Positions 8,062-13,451 of a DNA stretch of 13,451 bases are shown here, in pieces. The position numbers and the translations under genes are program-made. The stretch covers positions 1 through 13,451 of the forward strand of contig CALKWG010000513.1 in assembly GCA_938004315.1 (NCBI GenBank), given 5' to 3'. Each line of letters begins with the position of its first letter. Within the stretch, counting starts at the first letter, position 1. The notes beneath the pieces are model-generated. The model was not told where the DNA came from. It searched no databases and saw nothing but the letters and a program-made list of their open reading frames with translations. This DNA is from an uncultured Spirochaetaceae bacterium. GTDB lineage: Bacteria > Spirochaetota > Spirochaetia > Treponematales > UBA12059.

Positions 8062-9089
8062 TCGGCCACCATCGTCTTGTTGCGGCCCGTCTGCTTGGCG
8101 CGGTACAGCGCCCGGTCGGCGCGGTCGATGAGCGACTTGCCCGAGAGGTCGCGGGCGGGGTCGTACTGAGCCGCCCCGAGCGACAGGGTCACCGAGAGGC
8201 TCTTACCCTCGTAGTCCATGCAGGCGCTCCCGACCGCGCGCCTGATGCGCTCGGCCACGCGGCCGGCCGTCATAAGATCCGTGTCCGGCAGGAGCACGCA
8301 GAACTCCTCGCCGCCGTAGCGCGCCGCCACGTCGGCCGCCCTGATCTGGGCCTGTATGGTTTTGGCCACCTGCTTGAGCACCGCGTCGCCGCATGAATGG
8401 CCGTGCGTATCGTTGAATTTCTTGAAGTGGTCGATGTCGGTCATGATCACGCAAAGGGCCTTCCCGTTCTGGGAGCTCTGCTCCATCCTCTCCAAGAGCA
8501 CCGTGTAGAAATAGTGCTTCATGCGGAGCTTGGTCATCATGTCCGTGGTGGTCATCTCGAAGAGGAAGGCGTTGTTGATGGCTATGGCCGCCAGCACCGC
8601 GATGTTCTGCACGTATTCCTTCTCCCCATCGGAGAAGTCCTCGCCCATGATCTGCTCGCCGAGGATGATGAGCCCGTTCACCACGCCCTTGGCCTTGAGC
8701 GGTACGATCAGGTTCGGCTCTAGGCTCACCAGGGACTCCAGGCCCCCGTAGCCGCCGCCGAAGCGCTCGCTAAGCTCGGCCGGCGTGAAGGGCCGGCTCT
8801 CCCGCGCGAAGAGCTTCATCGCCGGCGCGTCCTCGGCCAGGGTGTAGTCGCGGCTATGATCCAGCTCGAAGCCCTTGTAATTGCGGTGGAGGCTGAAGTA
8901 CGTGGAATCGATGCCGCGCTTAGCGTAGAGCGCGGCCTTGAGCACCTTCATCTGCCCCATGATCGTATAGAGGATGGAGTCGATCAGGATCGCGTAATCC
9001 AGCGTCGAATTGAGGCTCTTCGAGACCTCCAGGAGCTGCCTGAGGTCGAATATCTGCTTCTCGTACTCTTCAATGGTCGGTTCCGGCAC
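8058..9089 (-). CDS. GAF-GGDEF diguanylate cyclase
   Basis: A 343-residue soluble protein. A short N-terminal helix (about 5-30, probably coiled coil) is followed by a GAF-like sensor domain (about 30-175) and a GGDEF domain (about 180-343) that makes cyclic di-GMP from two GTP. The active-site motif is GGEEF (259-263), with Mg-binding TDIDHFKKFND (217-227). An inhibitory site RxxD (Arg250 to Asp253) sits exactly 5 residues before GGEEF, so product feedback is expected. There is no membrane segment, so it senses a cytoplasmic signal; the GAF ligand is unknown. The frame is open back to 9578, but that extension is Arg/Ala/Pro noise across a structured intergenic region. I choose GTG at 9087-9089, with AGAAGG about 12 nt upstream, a rather long spacing, so the start is less certain than the domain. 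It is the first gene of an overlapping three-gene unit. Confidence 0.9.
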   Translation of the reverse strand: MPEPTIEEYEKQIFDLRQLLEVSKSLNSTLDYAILIDSILYTIMGQMKVLKAALYAKRGIDSTYFSLHRNYKGFELDHSRDYTLAEDAPAMKLFARESRPFTPAELSERFGGGYGGLESLVSLEPNLIVPLKAKGVVNGLIILGEQIMGEDFSDGEKEYVQNIAVLAAIAINNAFLFEMTTTDMMTKLRMKHYFYTVLLERMEQSSQNGKALCVIMTDIDHFKKFNDTHGHSCGDAVLKQVAKTIQAQIRAADVAARYGGEEFCVLLPDTDLMTAGRVAERIRRAVGSACMDYEGKSLSVTLSLGAAQYDPARDLSGKSLIDRADRALYRAKQTGRNKTMVAE

Positions 9090-9196
9090 CTGTTCGTTCG
9101 CCCTTCTATTTGGACTTATTTCGTGATGTGAAACAGTATACGTCGAAGGGTACGAATGCGCCAGTCCGATGGGCGTCTCGCCGGTTTTTTTAGCGC

Positions 9197-9315
9197 GGGG
9201 GCGCCAAGCGTCGCCTGATCGGCCGCGACGCTCGGGACGCGCCCCCGGGGCCGAGCCTCCTCGCCCGCGCGCGCCGCGGCGCGCCGCTACGCGCGCGGCT
9301 CCGGGGTCTCGGCCC
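9197..9315. repeat. Three nested or adjacent GC-rich inverted repeats
   Basis: The first structure is a two-stage stem: GGGGGCGC (9197-9204) pairs with GCGCCCCC (9239-9246), and inside it AGCGTCGC (9207-9214) pairs with GCGACGCT (9225-9232) around a 10-nt loop. The second is nested too: GGGCCGAG (9248-9255) pairs with CTCGGCCC (9308-9315), enclosing CCGCGCGCG (9265-9273) and CGCGCGCGG (9290-9298) with a 16-nt loop. All arms are perfect. The T-run at 9185-9191 lies on the wrong side of the hairpin for a plus-strand terminator, and the minus strand has no T-run after it. It could be a structured RNA, a regulatory site or a protein-binding DNA element. I recognise no known RNA family. Confidence 0.6.
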
Positions 9316-9484
9316 TCCCCGCGGGACCGAGCAGGCGCGGCGGGATTAGGACGTATTCGTATCCGGCGCGCGCGTTCCGCCGTGTCGTCGGCATGTTTAA
9401 AAAAGGAATTCTCTAGAAACGAAACGGGCCTTACAATAGCCGTAGCGGGCAGCGCGTGAATGCCGCGAAACGAAGCCCTAGCTC

Positions 9485-9489
9485 GGAGG
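9485..9489 (+). promoter_or_regulatory. Ribosome site that sets the acuI start
   Basis: GGAGG lies 6 nt before the ATG at 9496 and only 3 nt before the ATG at 9493. It favours 9496 (or 9493) over the in-frame ATG at 9460, which has no such site and would add an extension absent from E. coli AcuI/YhdH. Confidence 0.6.
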
Positions 9490-9495
9490 CCCATG

Positions 9496-10503
9496 ATGCC
9501 CGGAAACGAATGCAGAGCTCTTATGCTGAGGCGCGATGAAGGAAATTTGGTCGCCGCCGTCGAAACCGTGCCGGTCAAGGAGCTCCCGCCCTCGGGCGAG
9601 GTCCTGGTCAGGGTCGAGTATTCGGGCCTGAACTACAAGGACGCCATGGCCATAGGCGACCGCGGCATCATACGCAACTTCCCCGCCGTGCCTGGCATCG
9701 ACTTCGCCGGCGTCGTCGAGGAATCGGGCTCGCCGGCATGGAAGCCCGGCGACCGGGTGATCGCCACCGGTTGGGGCTTAGGGGAGCGCTACTGGGGCGG
9801 ATTGGCCGGCTACGCCCGGGCCAAGGCCGAATGGCTAACCCGCCTGCCCGAGGGCATGAGCGCGCTCACGGCTATGTCCTTGGGCACGGCGGGCTTCACG
9901 GCCATGCTCTGCGCGCAGGCCCTGGCGCGGGCCGGCTGCGAGCCGGGCTCGGGCGAGGTCCTGGTGACCGGCGCCTCGGGCGGGGTCGGCAGCGTCGCCG
10001 TGGCCGTCCTGGCTAAGCGCGGCTACCGCGTGGTCGCCATGAGCGGCAAGCCCGAGGCGGCCGAGCGATTAACGGCCCTCGGCGCCTCCCGTGTCGTCGG
10101 GCGCGGGGAGTACGCGACGCCGTCCAAGCCCGGCCGTTTCGTCCTCGAGCCCGAGGCCTTCGCGGGCGCCGTCGATACGGTCGGCGGGGCGACCCTGGCC
10201 TCCGTCATAGCCAGGACGGCCTACGGCGGAGCGGTCGCCGCCTGCGGCTTGGCCGGCGGCGCCGAGCTCGATACCCACGTCTTCCCCTTCATCGTCCGGG
10301 GCGTGAGCCTCCTCGGGATAGATTCGGTGCGCCATCCGGCGGCCCTGCGCCCGGCCGTCTGGGAGCGCCTAGCCGTCGAGCTCGACCCGGCGCTCATCGG
10401 GAGTTTTACGCGGATTATCGCCTTAGAAGAGGCGCCCGCCGAGGCGGCGCGCATCCTATCCGGCGGCGGCGACGGCAGGGCGGTCGTGAAGCTAGGAGGC
10501 TAG
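9496..10503 (+). CDS. acuI: AcuI/YhdH-type acrylyl-CoA reductase (NADPH), zinc-independent MDR family
   Basis: A medium-chain dehydrogenase/reductase closely resembling E. coli AcuI (YhdH), which reduces acrylyl-CoA to propionyl-CoA with NADPH and so detoxifies acrylyl-CoA. With the ATG at 9496 it has 335 residues, close to the 324 of the E. coli protein. Shared landmarks are SGLNYKDAMA (about 43-52), RNFPAVPGIDFAG, TGWGLGERYWGG, LGTAGFTAMLC, the nucleotide-binding GASGGVGS (159-166), GAVDTVGG and CGLAGGAEL. The catalytic zinc ligands of alcohol dehydrogenases are absent, as expected. Acrylyl-CoA arises in 3-hydroxypropionate, DMSP or propanoate metabolism; no such pathway gene is nearby, so a general electrophile-detoxifying role is equally possible. 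The start rests on GGAGG at 9485-9489; an ATG at 9460 would add 12 residues of poor fit. Its TAG stop shares the CTAG palindrome with the stop of purQ. Confidence 0.9.
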   Translation: MPGNECRALMLRRDEGNLVAAVETVPVKELPPSGEVLVRVEYSGLNYKDAMAIGDRGIIRNFPAVPGIDFAGVVEESGSPAWKPGDRVIATGWGLGERYWGGLAGYARAKAEWLTRLPEGMSALTAMSLGTAGFTAMLCAQALARAGCEPGSGEVLVTGASGGVGSVAVAVLAKRGYRVVAMSGKPEAAERLTALGASRVVGRGEYATPSKPGRFVLEPEAFAGAVDTVGGATLASVIARTAYGGAVAACGLAGGAELDTHVFPFIVRGVSLLGIDSVRHPAALRPAVWERLAVELDPALIGSFTRIIALEEAPAEAARILSGGGDGRAVVKLGG

Positions 10504-11243
10504 GCGTTCGCCGCCTTCCAAGCCGCTGCCTGCTTGAAGAGCTCCAGGCCTAGCCCGCCGACCGAGCCGCGGCGCCAGTTCGGATGAGCTTCCGGGTGTA
10601 TAAAGGCCTCCGGATGTGGCATAAGCCCCAGGACCCGGCCCGTCGGATCGCAGACGCCGGCGATGGCGTTGACCGAGCCGTTAGGATCGACCCCGTCGTA
10701 GCGCAGGGCCACGAGGCCGCCGTCTTCGATGCGCGCCAGGGCCGCCTCGTCGGCCGCGACGAAACGGCCTTCGCCGTGGCGTATCGGGAGCATCCGAGGC
10801 GCCAGGCCCCGGGTCCAGACGCAGCGCGAAGCCTCCTCGAAGCGCACCGGCACCCAGTCGTCTATGAAGCGGCCGTGATCGTTATGGAGCAGCGTGGCAT
10901 CGGGCTCGCCGTCGCCGCGGGTATTCGGTAGGATACCGGCCTTCACCAGGGTCTGAAAGCCGTTGCAGATGCCTATGGCCAGCCCCCCGTCGGCTATAAA
11001 AGCCTTGAGTTCGGGGCCTAGGCGCTCGTTGAAGAGCCCGGCCAGCACGAGCCCCGAGCCCAAGTGGTCGCCGAACGAGAAACCGCCCGGAAAGCCCAAG
11101 AACTCGGCCTGGGCTAGGAGGGCCGGCTCGTCCATGAGGTCCCTGACGTGGACCCTGCGCGGTTCGGCGCCGACCAGCCTGAAGGCCTCGGCCAGCTCGA
11201 GGTCGGCGTTGATGCCGTAACCGCAGACTATAATCGCGCGCAT
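10500..11243 (-). CDS. purQ: Phosphoribosylformylglycinamidine synthase subunit PurQ (glutaminase)
   Basis: This 247-residue class I glutamine amidotransferase releases ammonia from glutamine for PurL, which converts FGAR to FGAM, step four of de novo purine synthesis. The nucleophile is Cys93 in GICNGFQ; His210 and Glu212 in MPHPEAF complete the triad. Other family stretches are FPGGFSFGDHLGSG (51-64) and the RHGEGRF oxyanion-side segment (155-161). The N-terminal GYGINADLELAEAF departs from the usual GSNCD form; I recall this variant accompanying the PurL type found here. GAGGAG (11252-11257) lies 8 nt before the ATG at 11241-11243. The gene starts 24 bp after the purL stop on the same strand, so the two are co-transcribed and their products form one complex. 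The 3' end overlaps acuI by 4 bp, tail to tail. No purS is visible; it may lie upstream of purL. Confidence 0.95.
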   Translation of the reverse strand: MRAIIVCGYGINADLELAEAFRLVGAEPRRVHVRDLMDEPALLAQAEFLGFPGGFSFGDHLGSGLVLAGLFNERLGPELKAFIADGGLAIGICNGFQTLVKAGILPNTRGDGEPDATLLHNDHGRFIDDWVPVRFEEASRCVWTRGLAPRMLPIRHGEGRFVAADEAALARIEDGGLVALRYDGVDPNGSVNAIAGVCDPTGRVLGLMPHPEAFIHPEAHPNWRRGSVGGLGLELFKQAAAWKAANA

Positions 11244-11267
11244 CGCGTGTTCTCCTCGTCGTTTCGC

Positions 11268-13451
11268 TTAGACTATGGGCGTGCCGAAGGCGCGCTCCAG
11301 GGCGTCTAGGGTGGTCCTGACCGCCGGTTTCCTATCCACGAAGAGCTCGAAGCGCGGCTCGGGCAGGGTGCGGCCTATCCAGCGGAAGGGTAGGCCGCTC
11401 ATGGTCTCCTCGAAGCGCTCGCGGTCTTCGCGCCGTATCGACACGACGAAGCGGCCGCCCGATTCGGAGAAGAGGGCGCGCGCCTCGCGGCCGGGCTCCT
11501 CAACGGCGGCCCAGCGGCCGGGTAGGCCGCCGAGCTCGGCCTCCAGGCCCACGCGGCCGCCTAGGCAGCTTTCGGCCAGGGCGACGGCCGCTCCGCCGTC
11601 GGAGCAGTCGTGGCAGGAGCGAACGATGCGGCCCGAAATAGCTCGGGCCAGGGCGCGGTACAGCCCGGCGGCCGCCTTGAGGTCAACATCCGGCGCCTCG
11701 CCGAAGAGCGGCGGCGCCATGCCCGGCGAGCCGCCGTATAGCCTGGCGCGCAGCCCGGCGTCCCGGCCCAGGACGCGTTCGAACATGGTGCAGCCCAGCT
11801 CGCCGTTCGTCTCGCCGACCAGATAGACCAGCTCGTCGATCCCTAAGAAGTCGGTATTGATCGCTTTATGCACGTCGCCGAGCGCGCCCATCAGGGTAAT
11901 GAGCAGGGTGGGGCGGACGGAGATGGTCACGCCGCCGACTCGGGCGTCGTTCTTCATCGAGTCCTTGCCGGAGACCAGGGGTAGGCTGCAGGCCAGGCAG
12001 GCCTCGCGGAGGCCGCGGCAGGCGCGTACGAGCTGGGCGGCCTTGAACGCGCCGTCGGGCGTCGCCTCCGACGCCACGGGGTCGGGCCAGCAGAAGTTAT
12101 CCAAGGCCGCCGCCCGCTCGGGGTCGCCGCCCAGGGCGATATGGGCGCGGTAGGCTTCGTCTACGGCCATGCGCGCCATGCGCAAGGCGTCGTAATCGGC
12201 GTAGCGCGGGCAGAGCCCGTGCGTCACCGTGACGCCGTGGTCGGCCCTTAAGTCAGCGCGGAGGACGGCGCCGTCGCTCGGGGCGTCGCGGCCTAAGCCC
12301 GTGAAGGGCTTCACCACCGAGCGCGCCTGCACCTCGTGGTCGTACTGCCGCACTAGCGGCTCCTTGCTGGCGACGTTGGGGTCGGCCAGGACGGCCAGGA
12401 GGGCCGGCGTGAGCTCGGCCGCTTCGGGGAGCGCGTCGGAGCGGCGCGTCGGCGCCTTCCAGCGCGCCGGTATGCGCATAGTCGGTAGGCCGCGGTGCAG
12501 GAAGTCCATGGACAGGAGCCCTGCGGGCTTGCCGCCGGCGGCTATCTCGATGAAGCCCGAGTCGGTGAAGCGCCCTACGACGCTCGCCTCGACATCGCGT
12601 CGGCGCGCCAGGGCCGCGAACTGGTCCCAGCGCTCCGGGCGCACGGCTAGGCTCATGCGCTCCTGGCTCTCGGAGACCAGGATCTCCCAGGGCGAGAGCC
12701 CCGGGTACTTCAAGGGGCAGGCGTCCAGGTCGATGAAGACCCCGCCGGAGGCCTCGGCCATCTCGCCTAGGCTGGACGACAGGCCGCCGGCGCCGTTGTC
12801 GGTGATGAACTCGTAGAGCCCCGCGTCGCGCGCCTCCAAGAGGAAATCGGTCATCTTGCGCTGGATGATGGGGTCGCCGATTTGCACGGCGGAGACGGGG
12901 CTGGCCTCGTCCAGGGCGAGGCTGGAGAAGGTGGCGCCGTGGATGCCGTCCTTGCCGATGCGGCCGCCGAGCATGACCGCCAGGTAGCCCGGCTCGATGC
13001 GCTTCTCCCAGGCCGGCTTCCCGGCGACCGTTTCGGGCATGATGCCGCCGGTGCCGCAGAAGACCAGGGGCTTCCCGCGGTAGCTCTCGTCGAAGGCGAA
13101 GGCGCCGGCCGCCGTCGGTATGCCCGACTGGTTGCCGCCGTCCACGACGCCGCGATGCACGCCCTCCAGGACCTCGCGCGGGTGGATGAGCCCGGGAGGC
13201 AGCTCCTGGTCGGGGGTGTCGGGATAGCCGAAGCAGAGCACGTTCGTGTTGAAGATGGGCTTGGCGCCCATGCCGGTGCCCAGGACGTCCCGGTTCACGC
13301 CGACGATGCCGGTGATGGCGCCGCCGTAGGGGTCGAGGGCGCTCGGGCTGTTGTGGGTCTCGGCCTTCACGCAGAGCGCCGACCCGGGGAAGAACTGCAC
13401 CACGCCGGCGTTGTCGGTGAAGACCGAGCGCAGGAAGGGCTTGCGGGGGGC
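11268..13451 (-). CDS. purL: Phosphoribosylformylglycinamidine synthase subunit PurL (5' end off right edge)
   Basis: The synthetase subunit uses ATP and PurQ-derived ammonia to make FGAM from FGAR. About 727 codons are visible; the frame stays open to the right edge, where FTDNAGV precedes the apparent GTG at 13401-13403. That GTG is therefore an internal valine, not the start. Motifs in order: KAETHNSPSALDPYGGA, DNGAGGLSSSLGEMAEASG, a GLCPRYADYDA linker between the two halves, SGKDSM, HDCSDGGAAVALAE and a C-terminal SESGGRFV strand. The glutaminase domain is absent because it is encoded separately by purQ, unlike the single-chain PurL of gammaproteobacteria. ETHNSPS replaces the more common ETHNHPS; I recall this variant in a longer, roughly 950-residue PurL subgroup, which would fit the amount already visible. 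The product is cytoplasmic and belongs to the purine operon with purQ. Confidence 0.95.
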   Translation of the reverse strand, partial: APRKPFLRSVFTDNAGVVQFFPGSALCVKAETHNSPSALDPYGGAITGIVGVNRDVLGTGMGAKPIFNTNVLCFGYPDTPDQELPPGLIHPREVLEGVHRGVVDGGNQSGIPTAAGAFAFDESYRGKPLVFCGTGGIMPETVAGKPAWEKRIEPGYLAVMLGGRIGKDGIHGATFSSLALDEASPVSAVQIGDPIIQRKMTDFLLEARDAGLYEFITDNGAGGLSSSLGEMAEASGGVFIDLDACPLKYPGLSPWEILVSESQERMSLAVRPERWDQFAALARRRDVEASVVGRFTDSGFIEIAAGGKPAGLLSMDFLHRGLPTMRIPARWKAPTRRSDALPEAAELTPALLAVLADPNVASKEPLVRQYDHEVQARSVVKPFTGLGRDAPSDGAVLRADLRADHGVTVTHGLCPRYADYDALRMARMAVDEAYRAHIALGGDPERAAALDNFCWPDPVASEATPDGAFKAAQLVRACRGLREACLACSLPLVSGKDSMKNDARVGGVTISVRPTLLITLMGALGDVHKAINTDFLGIDELVYLVGETNGELGCTMFERVLGRDAGLRARLYGGSPGMAPPLFGEAPDVDLKAAAGLYRALARAISGRIVRSCHDCSDGGAAVALAESCLGGRVGLEAELGGLPGRWAAVEEPGREARALFSESGGRFVVSIRREDRERFEETMSGLPFRWIGRTLPEPRFELFVDRKPAVRTTLDALERAFGTPIV

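Larger units (their letters stand above)
9090..9495. other. Divergent intergenic region between the cyclase operon and acuI
   Basis: About 406 bp without a believable gene. The left part holds a possible minus-strand -10 TATACT (9135-9140) for the cyclase operon, without a clear -35. The middle (9197-9315) is a dense block of perfect GC-rich inverted repeats. The right part is AT-richer (near 9394-9437) and holds a possible plus-strand -10 TACAAT (9432-9437) with a weak TTCTCT (9409-9414) 17 bp upstream for acuI. A plus-strand frame across 9169-9459 is Arg/Pro/Ala rich and resembles no family. Confidence 0.5.

Noticed and set aside
9183..9246. Hairpin next to a T-run as a Rho-independent terminator
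   Set aside because: On the plus strand the T-run precedes the hairpin; on the minus strand the hairpin is followed by an A-run. Neither orientation fits.
9169..9459. Plus-strand frame of 96 codons before acuI
   Set aside because: Low-complexity Arg/Pro/Ala composition over the hairpin block; no ribosome site and no recognisable family.
9090..9578. N-terminal extension of the diguanylate cyclase frame
   Set aside because: It crosses the inverted-repeat block and part of acuI, is Arg/Ala/Pro noise, and the protein is complete from the GTG at 9089.
13401..13403. GTG as the purL start
   Set aside because: The frame continues upstream with SVFTDNAGV, a conserved PurL segment, so the codon is an internal valine and the gene runs off the edge.

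Overview
This is a GC-rich bacterial chromosomal segment made mostly of metabolic and homeostasis genes. There are no mobile elements, phage genes, CRISPR arrays, tRNAs or rRNAs. The phylum cannot be fixed from the sequence alone. The style of the GAF-GGDEF protein, the HMA/DsbD_2/cupredoxin fusion and the PurL/PurQ type made me think of a high-GC spirochaete-like bacterium, but this is a weak impression from memory, not a placement.

Left third (1-5124): a copper-handling block. A CopA-type copper P-type ATPase runs off the left edge on the minus strand. At 2793-4178 lies a second copper gene, a fusion of an HMA domain, a DsbD_2/TauE-like membrane domain and a cupredoxin-like domain. Both genes have almost the same promoter: TTGACTATT at -35, a 17-bp spacer, and a -10 that runs into a 19-bp CsoR-like palindrome ending 2 bases before the start codon. 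They are probably switched together by a copper repressor that is not encoded in the window. Between them sit trmO (tRNA methylation, plus strand) and an AraC/GyrI-type regulator with its own promoter. At 4252-5124 is an unrecognised protein with two predicted membrane helices.

Middle (5292-9089): a xylose-isomerase-like TIM-barrel protein on the plus strand whose -10 box leaves essentially no 5' leader. Convergent to it is a tightly overlapping minus-strand operon, read right to left: GAF-GGDEF diguanylate cyclase, adrenodoxin-type [2Fe-2S] protein, then GH13 alpha-glucosidase. The first overlap is 4 bp and the second 11 bp.

Right part (9090-13451): a 406-bp divergent intergenic region with a dense set of perfect inverted repeats, acuI/yhdH (acrylyl-CoA reductase-like, plus strand), then the purine genes purQ and purL on the minus strand. 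purL runs off the right edge.

Two habits recur. Predicted 5' leaders are very short (about 0-12 nt at five promoters). Convergent genes end in overlapping stop codons (CTAA at 1858-1861, CTAG at 10500-10503). I found no classical Rho-independent terminator anywhere. The candidates most worth following are the paired copper promoter-operators, the cyclase/ferredoxin/glucosidase operon and the structured intergenic element.
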